DNA of 64,000 bases. Origin: Lolium rigidum (taxonomy: Eukaryota; Streptophyta; Magnoliopsida; Poales; Poaceae). Shown piece by piece: positions 32,758-43,893 of this stretch; position 1 is the stretch's first letter; every line of letters begins with the position of its first letter. A program made the translations under genes and the position numbers. Location of the stretch: assembly GCF_022539505.1 (NCBI RefSeq), contig NC_061510.1, forward strand, positions 40,263,047 to 40,327,046. The letters are read 5' to 3'. A model generated the notes under the pieces. That model had not been told where the DNA came from. It searched no databases and saw only the letters and a program-made list of their open reading frames with translations.

Positions 32758-33690
32758 GAATAACTTTGATGATGTTGTATTCCTGTTGTAATGATAACTT
32801 TATGCATCCGATAATTTCTCGCACCCGAATATTCGGGTGTACTAGGTAAAGTTTATTCATGTGTATGATGTAAATTTGCTTACCCAATCTTAAAAAATGT
32901 ATTAGGATAAATAACTCGTTGGAGGCGACATATTTGCCACTTCTGGCAAAGTATCAATTCCTCGCAACTTATCTTCAAATGCCGGTGGCAGATTTTCGGA
33001 TGTATTTGCTGACTAACATGCAATTCTTGATGCTCTTAGCCTTTTTTAGGCATCGGTATTGTGATGATTTTTTATGAAATTTATCGGTGGCAAATTCTTT
33101 GAGTGTTTAGCTCATGTTGCGGGTTCAATGAACCCGCACTAATCGCAACTTTGCCTCAACCGATGATGTATGTTTTGGCGGCAGCCCCTGAATAAATCGA
33201 GGAAACTATGCCTGCTATCGACTCCGTCGCTCTTAGTACCTCCTTGTTCGATGTACTGGCATGGGCCTTCCATAAGTAGCTTTATCCTTTCCATCAGCAG
33301 CACTCACATGTTCCCTTAGGCTTTGGCAAAGGATAATTGTGTATTCTTATTTTCTAAATCCCTTTGATTACCATCCATTGCAGCGCTCGTACTTTTCCCG
33401 AGGCTTTAGATGATACTTTTGGGTATAACCAGTACAAGCGATCCTCGATCTTTTTTATCGGGTCCACTTTCTATACTTATATGTTGAAGTCATTGTTCGC
33501 GGTATTATGCGAAATAATCTTGAAAAAATTGTTCGGGTGTCCCGAATGAACGTAATAGTCGAATAAACGAAACTTGAATCTTTATTAATAAGTCTATGAT
33601 GATAAGATAAACTAATACTGCTATGGCTAAGAAAGCCTTATTGAAAGTAATTTTTTATGAAAATAAAGATGCATGCCACCGCTCTTCTTC
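32758..33690. other. Convergent 3' region between antisense gene and protease of element D
   Basis: No gene. It separates two convergent ORFs and holds two inverted repeats: the perfect 18-bp palindrome CACCCGAATATTCGGGTG at 32822-32839, and TTCGGG-TGT-CCCGAA at 33532-33546. In an autonomous Tat element the RT-RNase H-integrase block would follow the protease here; none is present. Confidence 0.6.
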
Positions 33691-34620
33691 TTAAGTAAGA
33701 GGAGGATCCTTCTTTCCTTGATCCACGCATGAGGAGCCGGTAGCTCTCGAAGTGCTGATGATTTCCGGTGCGGTGTCGATCGTTTCCTTAGGAGTACTTG
33801 CGGTTATCGCCAGAGTATTAGCGCATTCGACTGAGACCTTGTCATCAACTACCGAAGGTGCATTAGCTGGAACTGAAATTGCGGAATCATCGGATTTCTT
33901 CTTTGACTTCTTAACGTTGTCATCCTCCTTAAGCTTGAGATCCTTGCCACGAGAAGCTAGCTGATTAGAGGGGAAGTCGATATTTTCCTGTTTTACTCCA
34001 AACTTAGCAACAATCTTCTGAAACTCGCGATCGCAATTATCCGATCGAGAGAAACTTCCATGGATTGTGATATTGGTTCCATTGTTGCCTGGAATTTTGA
34101 GATTTAGATATGCATAATGCGGCACAACCATGAACTTGGCATAAGCTGGTCTCCCGAGTATAGCGTGGTACTGCGATTCCCAATTCACTACCTCAAACTC
34201 GATCCTTTCTTTCCTGAAATTGTCGGGTTTCTTGAAGACGACATTCAAGGAAATTTTGCCAAGAGGATATGCTGGCAAAGTAGGGACAATACCATGGAAA
34301 CATGTATCAAATTCCTGCAACATATTAGTTGCGATGCCCATGTTTTTTACTGTGCTTGCGAATGTCAGATTTAATCCGCTTCCACCATCCATGAACACTT
34401 TGCTCATACTGAATCCTCCAATTTGTGCTTCGACTACCAGGGCGGCATGACCTGGTCTTGGGATAGACATTAGATGGTCGGCCCTGCTAAACAGGATGCT
34501 CTGTGACGACCAGTCGACATATTTCGGAATGTTTGCCATGGTACTTTCTGCGAGGTTGATTTCTTGCGTAAGCTTCTTCATCTCTCTTCTAGAAACACCA
34601 GTTTTATGAATCATGCTCAT
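33691..34620 (-). CDS. Retroviral-type aspartic protease region of element D
   Basis: A 309-residue open frame. Residues 60-95 carry the plant Gypsy protease pattern ALVVEAQIGGFSMSKVFMDG, with the active-site equivalent DGGSG at 78-82 (the Tat lineage commonly has DGGS in place of DTGA). The following LGKISLNVVF and YHAILGRPAYAKF (about 153-165) are the standard protease C-terminal motifs. The last 110 residues are a low-complexity K/D/S-rich tail that ends at a stop where RT would be expected. Protease would cut the Gag polyprotein. It continues the gag frame upstream with several stops between, so the ATG at 34620 is only the first in-frame one. Confidence 0.78.
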   Translation of the reverse strand: MSMIHKTGVSRREMKKLTQEINLAESTMANIPKYVDWSSQSILFSRADHLMSIPRPGHAALVVEAQIGGFSMSKVFMDGGSGLNLTFASTVKNMGIATNMLQEFDTCFHGIVPTLPAYPLGKISLNVVFKKPDNFRKERIEFEVVNWESQYHAILGRPAYAKFMVVPHYAYLNLKIPGNNGTNITIHGSFSRSDNCDREFQKIVAKFGVKQENIDFPSNQLASRGKDLKLKEDDNVKKSKKKSDDSAISVPANAPSVVDDKVSVECANTLAITASTPKETIDTAPEIISTSRATGSSCVDQGKKDPPLT

Positions 34621-34639
34621 ATGTCCCCGCAGGGGGGAA

Positions 34640-35845
34640 AAGCTTCATTAGAATTACGAGTTTGGACTTGTTGAACTTGGTGCTGAAGCGGAGGTGTGGT
34701 GGGTTCGTTTGCTGCGGCTATCCCCTGCCAGTTTCGTAGAACTTCTGAATATCAATAAACTGCCGACAGTCTCTGAGCAAATGACTCAACTTATTGGTGT
34801 TATCCTTGGGATAGATGTAGGCGTGTATGTAACAGGGAGCATTTAGTTGTTCAGCAAAGGGTAACTCTGGGACCCTTGAAGGTTGCTCCCTGTAATTGCC
34901 ACAATTTCCTCCCAGTTATTGCGATTGCTATCTCGACGATCATCACGCCTATCGCCATGTTGATCATTGTATCGATCGTCACGCCGATCGGAATATCCGG
35001 CAAATACAATGTTAGTATCATCATACCCACGATCTTTCCTCTTCTTACGGTGATCACGTCGATGGCCTGAATCATGCCTCTGGTGGTCATCATCTTCATC
35101 GTCACTGCACGGACAAGGTTTCCTTACGTGATCTTCTCCATCAGCCCAAGTGTTGGCAATCTCCATAATCTTAGTAATGGTTTTTGGCTTCTTTCAACCA
35201 AGTTCTTCGATATAGGATTCTCGTCGGATGCCATCACTGAAAGCATCAATCGCTCTATCGACAGAAACATCTTCGGCAACGTTTAGGATCTTAGTAAAAC
35301 ATCTGATGTACGTGCGCAGTGATTCCTTCGGTTTCTGCTGACAGTGACGTAGTTCTGCGATTCCGACCGGCCTCTTGTACGTGGCCTGAAAGTTCTTGAC
35401 GAAAGCGTCGACCAAATCTTCCTAGGATCTGATAGATCCTTTCGGAATGCCTCTCAACCATGCTCGTTCCGAATCTTTCAGGTAAAGCTACAGACATTGC
35501 ATCGGTGTTATTTGATTTCCCTTGTGCAAGATCACAGTTTGTAAGTAATCATCTATCTAAGGCCTCGGCTCCTGCTGCCCGTCATATTTAGCAGCATCAA
35601 TGGGAATAGGCTTGAATCTCTTCGGTGGCATCGTCCCGAATCTTGCAACTTAAGCAATCGGCTCCTCGAAGTTCGCCATCATATTCCTGGGTTTCCTCGG
35701 AATAATCGCTACCATATCCTTCTCTTGCAGCACGCCGACGCCGAGCTTTGTTGATTCTGCTATGTGTAATATCATCGCGATCATCTTTCAAACGATGCTT
35801 GGATCCACTACCCTGATGCGTAGTTTTCTCCTTTCTAGGGGCAAG
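34640..35845 (-). pseudogene. Gag of element D, C-terminal two thirds
   Basis: Minus-strand frames show a Gag core with stops: PIPIDAAKYDGQQEPRP near 35580, then LKDSERAWLRGIP, AFVKNFQATYKRPVGIAELR, QKPKESLRTYIRCFTKILN and a very basic/acidic tail (HRRDHRKKRKDRGYDD, several RRDDR units). The usual role is capsid formation and RNA binding. Stops after EPRP, MQCL, IRS, EELG and PLLNN show decay. The 5' third lies beyond element C (43894 onward). Confidence 0.8.
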
Positions 35846-35850
35846 CTTAT
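35846..35850. repeat. Target-site duplication CTTAT, left copy (element C)
   Basis: CTTAT here and at 43889-43893 flank element C exactly. Confidence 0.92.
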
Positions 35851-37170
35851 TGATACGTCTCCAACGTATCTATAATTTCTGATGTTCCATGCTTATATTA
35901 TGACAATACCTACATGTTTTGCTCACACTTTATATCATTTTTATGCATTTTCCGGTACTAACCTATTAACAAGATGCCGAAGTGTCAGTTCCTGTTTTCT
36001 GCTGTTTTTGGTTTCAGAAATCCTACACAGGAAATATTCTCGGAATTGGACGAAACAAAAGCCCACGGCCTTATTTTCCACGGAGGGTTCCAGAACATCG
36101 AAGAAGAGTCGGAGACGGCCAGCAGGGGGGCAACCCATAGGGCGGCGCGGCCCACCCTCCTGGCGCGCCCAGGTGTGGGGAGGACACCCCTGGCTCCCTC
36201 GACGCTGCCCTTCCGCATATATATTCTTCCAGATGCGAAAACCCTAAAGGCACCAGTCATATTCCACGAAGAGTTCCGTAGCCGCCGCCATCGCGAAGAC
36301 AAGTTTCGGGGGACAGAAGTCTCTGTTCCGGCACGCCGCCGGGACGGGGAAGTGCCCCCGGAATCCATCTCCATCGACTCCATCGCCATCTTCATCGCCG
36401 TTGCTGTCTCCCATGATGAGGAGGGAGTAGTTCTCCCCCGAGGCTGAGGGCTCTACCGGTAGCTATGTGGTTCATCTCTCTCTCCCATGGTGTGATCTTT
36501 ATGTGATCATGAGCTTTGTGATCTAGTTGAATATGTAGATGTTACTCTTGTCTATTATGCACTATAGAGGTTAGTTTAATATGAACTTCGGAGTTACTCT
36601 CCACAGTGTGATGGTGACAGTGTGCGCATCGTGTGTGATTCCTTTATGAAGTTGTGGAGCTTGTTTACTCCGGCTTGAGGTGTGCTTTGTAGCCCTACAC
36701 AATGAATGGTGTTTGTCATCCAACAAGAGAGTGTTTAAGAGTAGCATTTATTTATTCAATTATGTGATCATTGTTGAGAGTGTCCACTAGTGAAAGTATG
36801 ATCCCTAGGCCTTGTTTCTAAGCATTGAAACACCGTTTCCAACAAGTTCTGCTACATGTTCGCTTGCTGCTATTTCTATTTCAGATTGCAATTACTACTT
36901 ATAATCATCCATATTACTTGTATTTCACTATCTCTTCGCCGAACTAGTGCACCTATACATCTGACAAGTGTATTAGGTGTGTTGGGGACACAAGAGACTT
37001 CTTGTATCTTAATTGCAGGTGTTGCTTGAGAGGGATATCTTTGACCTCTACCTCCCTGAGTTCGATAAACCTTGGGTGATTCACTTAAGGGAAACTTGCT
37101 GTTGTTCTACAAACCTCTGCTCTTGGAGGCCCAACACTGTCTACAAGAATAGAAGCACACATAGACATCA
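35851..37170 (+). repeat. Element C, 5' LTR
   Basis: TGATACGTCTCC to ATAGACATCA. TATA-like CATATATATT at 36216-36225 (CCTATATATT at 42936-42945 in the other LTR). Confidence 0.93.
36216..36225 (+). promoter_or_regulatory. TATA box of element C 5' LTR
   Basis: CATATATATT sits upstream of a GC-rich stretch within the LTR. The paired LTR has a similar TATATATT. Confidence 0.55.
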
Positions 37171-37177
37171 AGCTATT

Positions 37178-37281
37178 TTCTGGCGCCGTTGCCGGGGAGG
37201 TAAGGTAAAAGGTATTCACATCCTCCGACTACTAAGCTATTTCCTAGCACTATTGTCGGTGTGTGAGTGCTCGAAGCTATC
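37178..37281 (+). other. Primer binding site of element C with a decayed second copy
   Basis: TGGCGCCGTTGCCGGGGA (37181-37198) is complementary to the tRNA-Asp 3' end, 10 bases inside the LTR. A decayed repeat of AGCTATTTTCTGGCGCCG appears about 60 bp on as AGCTATTTCCTAGCACTA (37232-37249), matching the extra copies in A and G. Confidence 0.75.
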
Positions 37282-37345
37282 TCCTTTAGATTCTGCAATT
37301 GCATCTTTTTGTTTCTTGTTTTTTATTTTTCACTAGTTAGGCATA

Positions 37346-39144
37346 ATGGAAAACAACTACAAATGTAGTGAGCTTTTTAATCTTTTTCCTGAGTTAAGAC
37401 ATGAATTGTTTGATGCGAAAATTAAAAAACCTATGGAACCTTATTTTCATGCTAGTAGCAATGTTATTAGTATGAACGCAATTACTGCTAATGCTATGGA
37501 AAAGTCTAAGCTTGGGGAAGCTAGTTTTTATGATCTTTTTAGCTTCCCAGCTTTAGGGGAGAAAAATTGCTCTGATAATACTTTATCTCCCATATGCGAT
37601 AACTCTAATGATGCTTGTGATATTTTAAATCAACCTACTGAAAGTATTCCTTTCAAGGTACCTATGAAAATTGTTGAACTTGCTATGAACAATTGCTATT
37701 TTGGAGATGGGACTGTCCATCCTAGTGATCATTTACTCTTTATACATGAATTATGCGAGTTGTTCGAGAGTGAAGGTATTTCAAAGGACCAAGTTAAGAG
37801 GAAGCTATTCTCTATATCTCCGAAGGGTAGAGCTGCGGAATGGTATAGGATGCTGAAGAATGGTCGATCTATTGGTTGGGAGGAAATTGTACTTCTCTTT
37901 TATTCTCAATTTTATCCTCCTCATGAAGTGCATGTTGATAGGAATTACATTTATAACTTTTATCCTCATGATGGAGAGAGTATTTCCCAAGCATGGGTGA
38001 GATTGAAGTCACTAATGCTCAAATGTCCCATTCATGAGCTCCCCGTAATGTTATTATTAATAATTTTTATGCAAGGCTTTCAGGACATCACAAGGCTATC
38101 TAGATGCCTGTTTGGAGGGATCTTTCACAAGAAAGGAGGTTGAAGCTAGATGGGATCTTCTTGAAAGAATTCAAAGCAATACTAAAGATTGGGAGAATGA
38201 CAAAGGTAAAGAATCAGGTATAAACTATGAATATGAATGCATTAAGTCTTTCGCTCAAACTGCTGATTTTCAAGAGCTTAGTGCTAAATATGGTCTTGAT
38301 CCTCAAATTATGGTCGATTGCTATAGAGCCTTTGCTTCTCATATTAATGTTCCTAAAGAAATTTGGTGCATGTATCATGAACCTTTTAAAGAGACTTGCA
38401 TGGCAAATGAAATTGTTGTTAATGATTGCAATAAACATGCCCAAACTTCTGAAAATACTATTTCTTATAAGCATGTTAATTTTTGTGGAATGCATAGACC
38501 TTGTGGAATTAATCAAATCGAAGATGAATATTGTATCCATCATAGGAATGAAAAAACTAGAATGTGGTACAAGGCTCTAAATGATCTTGGTGAAAAAGTT
38601 TGTGACCTCCATCCTTTTATTTGTGAACTTTGCTATGAAGTGGGTCATTTTAATTTTCAATGTTCTGGTCACAATAATAGTATTTCGAATTTAATGAGTA
38701 CTTCAAGTCTATATTGTGATAACATGCATGATCACTGATAATCAGCATGATGAACTTACTTTATTTTTGGGGTGTGAAGAGTTATCAAGAAAAATTTCTT
38801 TGTTAGATATGAGTGATCTTGATATGAATAGTGTGTTGCATGGATGTTATCTCTATTGTGTTAATAATTGTCATGCCAACACCTACATACAAATTGTTAT
38901 AAAGGATGGGACTTTACCAAAATATGACAGGACTAATATGTGTTTTGTTCTTATTAATGAAAGAGAGGTATCCTCCCAAGTCTCTTCTATTGTTTCTAAT
39001 AATAAACCAGGTTATGTGGAGAAGCTTCCTTTAAATCCTCTCCCTCCTAAAGGGGATAAGAAGAAGAAGAAGGGAACAAAGAAGAAGAAGAAGAAGAAGA
39101 AGAAGAAGAAGAAGAAGAAGAGGGGAATAAAAAGAAAGAGGTAA
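37346..39144 (+). pseudogene. Gag of element C with CCHC zinc knuckle (two frameshifts)
   Basis: Begins MENNYKCSELFNLFPELRHE at an ATG that relatives share. The family N-terminus (KIKKPMEPYFHASSN) is followed by a retrotransposon Gag core: FIHELCELFESEGISKDQVK, FSISPKGRAAEWYRML and GWEEIVLLFYSQFYPPHEV, about residues 110-215. A one-base deletion near 38075 shifts the frame, which continues with YLDACLEGSFTRKEVEARWD. The zinc knuckle CELCYEVGHFNFQC (CX2CX4HX4C, 38622-38663) follows. After another shift near 38735 the frame runs to a lysine-rich end made by a GAA repeat. Zinc-knuckle Gag packages element RNA. With two frameshifts this copy is probably inactive. Confidence 0.82.
39080..39120 (+). 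repeat. GAA trinucleotide microsatellite
   Basis: About 13 GAA/AAG units inside the end of the Gag frame, encoding polylysine. Expansion by slippage is likely. Confidence 0.9.
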
Positions 39145-39158
39145 CGACATATCCCCGC

Positions 39159-40028
39159 GTGTATGAGATAACGATAGGTAACCGTAAGTATGTTGCTCCT
39201 AATGATTATTATGATAATGAATCTGAGTACAATGATCTTCCTATGCCCTTTACCTATATTAGTGATCATGATTTGGAAGAGCACACTACTTTTGATACTG
39301 AAAATCTCTTTGGTACCGATTATGAAAGTAATGATGTTAGCACTATCCATGTTCCCTCAAACGATGATATTGAAAGCTTTAAGCTTGGGGATGTTGTGCT
39401 TGAAGATCCTATATTTGAGACCTCTACTTTTAGTGCAAATGATGATATTATATCTTCGGGTTTAGATAATCGTTATAGAGATGGCTATGACACAGGTTAT
39501 AATTATCCTTATGAAACTTGTCATAGTTATGATGGGATTGCCAAAAACCATTCCCTTAGTATGCAACTTGTTTACCATGTTCAAATTCTTGATAATGATC
39601 CTGCTCCAATTACTATTAATGAGAAGAGTTTTTCTTATGCCAAAAATAATGATACTTTTATGCATATGAACCATGATAAGAATGTTTTAAGTGATGGTTA
39701 TATTGTGGATTTCATCAATGATGCTACTGAAAGTTATTATGAGAGAGTGAAACATGGTTATATGCATCTTAATAATATTAAGTTTCCCCTCTTTATGTTA
39801 AGAATCTTGAAGTTGCGCTTGTGTTGCCTTTCTATGCTTGTTGCTTTGTGCTTTCAGTACTTGTTCCCTTACAAGATTCCTTTTCATAGGAAGTGGGTTA
39901 GACTTAAAAGTGTTTCTTATTTGCTTTTGATGCTCTCTTTTGCTTCAACTCTTATTTCTTGCGAGAGCATCATTAAAATTATTGAGCCCATCTTAATGGC
40001 TATAAAGAAAGCACTTCTTGGGAGATAA
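39159..40028 (+). CDS. Element C distal ORF with two hydrophobic segments
   Basis: A 289-residue open frame. The first 180 residues are acidic and rich in D, N, S and Y. Then comes the family signature NDATESYYERVKHGY, a hydrophobic segment (FPLFMLRILKLRLCCLSMLV and ALCFQYLFPY), a basic bridge (KIPFHRKWVRLK) and a second hydrophobic segment (VSYLLLMLSFASTLIS), then IIEPILMAIKKALLG. Homologous ends are present in A, E and G. The layout suggests a membrane hairpin. Athila-lineage elements can carry env-like ORFs with transmembrane helices, but this link is inference. The true start may be upstream in the Gag frame, since in A, E and G the same C-terminus is joined to the Gag N-terminus. Confidence 0.65.
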   Translation: MYEITIGNRKYVAPNDYYDNESEYNDLPMPFTYISDHDLEEHTTFDTENLFGTDYESNDVSTIHVPSNDDIESFKLGDVVLEDPIFETSTFSANDDIISSGLDNRYRDGYDTGYNYPYETCHSYDGIAKNHSLSMQLVYHVQILDNDPAPITINEKSFSYAKNNDTFMHMNHDKNVLSDGYIVDFINDATESYYERVKHGYMHLNNIKFPLFMLRILKLRLCCLSMLVALCFQYLFPYKIPFHRKWVRLKSVSYLLLMLSFASTLISCESIIKIIEPILMAIKKALLGR

Positions 40029-42570
40029 GCCATGTTTTTATTTTGCTACTGTTTTGTTGTGTCTTCGAAGTTGTTACTACTGTAGCAACCTCTTCTTATC
40101 ATGTTTATTTCGTTTTTGTGCCAAGTAAAGTCTTTGATAGAAAGTTGATACTAGATTTGGATTTCTGCGCAGGAACAGATTTTTAGCTGTCACGAATTTG
40201 TGTTTTTCTCTCTGTAGAAAACTCGTAAAATGCTGAAAAAATTCATGAGTAATCCTCAGATATGTACGGAACTTTCATTCAATCGGAGCTTTTTCATCTG
40301 AGCATGTTAAGTGCCTCGAAAAAATTCGTATTTACGGACTATTCTGTTTTGACAGTTTCTGCCTTTTATTTTGCATTGCCTCTTTTACTGTGTTTGAGTG
40401 GATTTCTTTGCTCCATTAAATTTCAGTAGCCTTGGGTAATGTCCAGAAGTGTTGGGAATGATTGTGTCCTTCCTGAACATGTGAATTTTTGATTATGCAC
40501 TAACCCTCTAATGAGATTGCTTTAAGTTTGGTGTGAAGGAAGTTTTCAAGGGTCAAGAGAGAAGGGTCATATAATGTGATCAAGAAGAGTGAAGAGCCTA
40601 AGCTTGGGGATGCCCCCGTGGGTCACCCAAGCATATTTCAACAAGACTCAAGTGTCTAAGCTTGGGGATGCCCAAGGCATCCCCTTCTTCATCAACAACT
40701 TATCAGGTCATCTCTAGTGAAACTATAATTTAATTCTTTCACATCTTATGCGCTTTACTTGGAGCGTATGTGTGCTTTTATTTTTGTTTTTGAATAAATT
40801 CGGATCTTAACATGCTTGTGTGGGATAGAGACACGCTCCGCTTTTTCATTTGAACACTTGTGTTCTTCGTTTTACTTTAATATTCATGGCAAAAGCTGAA
40901 AGCCGCTGCGCTTATTGTTATTTGGTTTGAAACAGAAAATGCTTCATGTGGTAGTTGGTATATTGTCTTGAATAATTTGATACTTGGCAATTGTTTTGAG
41001 CTCTCAAGTAGATCATGTTTAAGCTCTTGCATCATGTAGTTTAGACTTATTAGTGGAAAACTACCGTAGAGCTTGTTGAAATTTGGTTTGCATGATTGGT
41101 CCCTCTAAGGTCTAGATATTTTCTGGTAAAAGTTTTGCTTGCAATATGTTCTTATGTAAGTTTTGCTGTACCGGTTTATACTTGTGTTTGCTTCAAACAA
41201 CCTTGCTAGCCAAAGCCTTGTACTGAGAGGGAATGCTTCTCGTGCATCCAAAACCTTGAGCCAAAACCTATGCCATTTGTGTCCACCATAACTACCTACT
41301 ATGTGGTATTTTTCCGCCAATCCAAAGTAAATTGCTTGCGTGCTACCTTTAAAAATTCATTCCTTGTCTTTGCAATACATAGCTCATGGGAAAGTAGCCT
41401 AAAAAACTATTGTTGTAACGAATATGTCGCTTATGTATCTTAGTTCTTATAAGTTGCTTGTTGAGCGGTAACCATGTTTCTGGGGACGCCATCAACCTGT
41501 CACACCTTTGTTGAATATCATGTGAGTTGCTATGCATGTTCGTCTTGTCTGAAGTAAGGGAGATTTCTCATGATTAAATAGTTTGAGTATGCATATTGTT
41601 AGAGAAGAACATTGGGCCGCCAACCAAAGCCATGTATCATGGTGGAAGTTTCAGCTTGGACATTAATCCTCAGAATCTCTTATGAGAATATTATTGTTGT
41701 TGAATGCTTAAAGCATAAAAGAGGAGTCCATTATCTGTTTTCTATGTTGTCCCGGTATGGATGCCCTCAAGTTGAGATCTATCAAAATCGAGAAATCAAA
41801 TGCGATTTATCTCCTTGGACCTGTGTACAGGTGGCATAGAGGTACCCCTTTGTGACACTTGGTTGAAACATATGTAATGCAATGATAATCCATGGAATTC
41901 CGAACTAATTAGGACAAGGTGCGGGCACTATTGGTATTCGATGCATGAGGCTTGCAACTTATAGGAGGTTTTATGCATAACACATATGAATTATTACTAC
42001 CGTTGACACAATTGTTTCCATGTTTTCAAAATAAAAAGCTCTAGCACATGAGTAATCCCTCGCTTCCCTCTGCGAAGGGCCTTTCTTTTACTTTATGTTG
42101 AGTCAGTTTACCTACTTCTTTCTATCTTAGAAGCAAACACTTGTGTCAACTGTGTGCATTGATTCCTACATGTTTACTTATTGCACTTGTTATATTGCTT
42201 TATGTTGACAACTATCCATGAGATATACATGTTACAAGTTGAAAGTAATTGCTGAAACTTAATCATCCTTTGTGTTGCTTCAATGCCTTTTACTTTGAAT
42301 CTATTGCTTTATGAGTTAACTCTTATGCAAGACTTTTTGATGCTTGTCTTGAAAGTACTATTCATGAAAAGTTTTTGCTATATGATTCAGTTGTTTAGTC
42401 ATTATCTTTTTGTTAGCAAACTATAGACCATTGCTTTGAGTCACTTCATTCATCTCATATGCTTTACAATAGTGTTGATCAAGATTATGTTGGTAGCATG
42501 TCACTTCGGAAATTATTCTTTTTATCGTTTACCTACTCGAGGGCGAGTAGGAACTAAGCTTGGGGATGCT
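40029..42570 (+). other. Element C: long non-coding 3' region and polypurine tract
   Basis: No ORF of substance. It keeps the block order of the A, B and G 3' regions, with polypurine-like AAGCTTGGGGATGC at 40600-40613 and 40659-40671. The perfect hairpin is at 40664-40684 and the true tract is CTAAGCTTGGGGATGC at 42555-42570, against the LTR. Confidence 0.78.
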
Positions 42571-43888
42571 TGATACGTCTCCAACGTATCTATAATTTCT
42601 GATGTTCCATGCTTATATTATGACAATACCTACATGTTTTGCTCACACTTTATATCATTTTTATGCATTTTCCGGTACTAACCTATTAACAAGATGCCGA
42701 AGCGCCAGTTCCTGTTTTCTCTGTTTTTGGTTTCGTAAATCCTACACGAGAAATATTCTCGGAATTGGACGAAACAAAAGCCCATGGCCTTATTTTCCAC
42801 AAAGGGTTCCAGAACATCGAAGAAGAGTCGGAGACGGCCAGCAAGGGGCCACCCCATAGGGCGGCGCGGCCCACCCTCCTGGCGCGCCCAGGTGTGGGGA
42901 GGCCACCCCCTGGCTCCCCCGACGCTGCCCTTCCACCTATATATTCTTCCAGATGCGAAAACCCTAAAGGCACCAGTCATATTCCACGAAGAGTTCTGTA
43001 GCCGCCGCCATCGCGAAGACAAGTTTCGGGGGACAGAAGTCTCTATTCCGGCACGCCGCCGGGACGGGGAAGTGCCCCGGAATCCATCTCCATCGACTCC
43101 ATCGCCATCTTCATCGCCGTTGCTGTCTCCCATGATGAGGAGGGAGTAGTTTTCCCCGAGGCTGAGGGCTCTACCGGTAGCTATGTGGTTCATCTCTCTC
43201 TCCCATGGTGTGATCTTGATGTGATCATGAGCTTTGTGATCTAGTTGAATATGTAGATGTTACTCTTGTCTATTATGCACTATAGAGGTTAGTTTAATAT
43301 GAACTCTGGAGTTACTCTCCACGGTGTGATGGTGACAGTGTGCGCATCGTGTGTGATTCCTTTATGAAGTTGTGGAGCTTGTTTACTCCGGCTTGAGGTG
43401 TGCTTTGTAGCCCTATACAATTAATGGTGTTTGTCATCCAACAAGAGAGTGTTTAAGAGTAGCATTTATTTATTCAATTATGTGATCATTGTTGAGAGTG
43501 TCCACTAGTGAAAGTATGATCCCTAGGCCTTGTTTCTAAGCATTGAAACACCGTTTCCAACAAGTTCTGCTACATGTTCGCTTGCTGCTATTTCTATTTC
43601 AGATTGCAATTACTACTTATAATCATCCATATCACTTGTATTTCACTATCTCTTCGCCGAACTAGTGCACCTATACATCTGACAAGTGTATTAGGTGTGT
43701 TGGGCACACAAGAGACTTCTTGTATCTTAATTGCAGGGTTGCTTGAGAGGGATATCTTTGACCTCTACCTCCCTGAGTTCGATAAACCTTGGGTGATTCA
43801 CTTAAGGGAAACTTGCTCGCTGTTCTACAAACCTCTGCTCTTGGAGGCCCAACACTGTCTACAAGAATAGAAGCACACGTAGACATCA
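42571..43888 (+). repeat. Element C, 3' LTR
   Basis: TGATACGTCTCC to GTAGACATCA, pairing with 35851-37170, followed by CTTAT. Confidence 0.93.
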
Positions 43889-43893
43889 CTTAT

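Larger units (their letters stand above)
35851..43888 (+). mobile_element. Gypsy element C: complete, Gag-bearing, no pol, nested in element D
   Basis: An 8.04-kb element on the plus strand with LTRs 35851-37170 and 42571-43888, TSD CTTAT, tRNA-Asp primer site and polypurine tract. It encodes a Gag with a CCHC zinc knuckle and a distal ORF with two hydrophobic segments, but no protease, RT or integrase. It is the longest member of the A/C/E/G family here and shows what the shorter members have lost. LTRs are nearly identical, so insertion is recent. Confidence 0.92.

Noticed and set aside
36071..36447. Plus- and minus-strand ORFs inside LTRs of element C
   Set aside because: Present in both LTRs and disrupted differently; no family motif.
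39012..39350. 112-residue minus-strand ORF with polyphenylalanine
   Set aside because: Produced by the reverse of the GAA microsatellite; the Gag frame on the plus strand explains the sequence.
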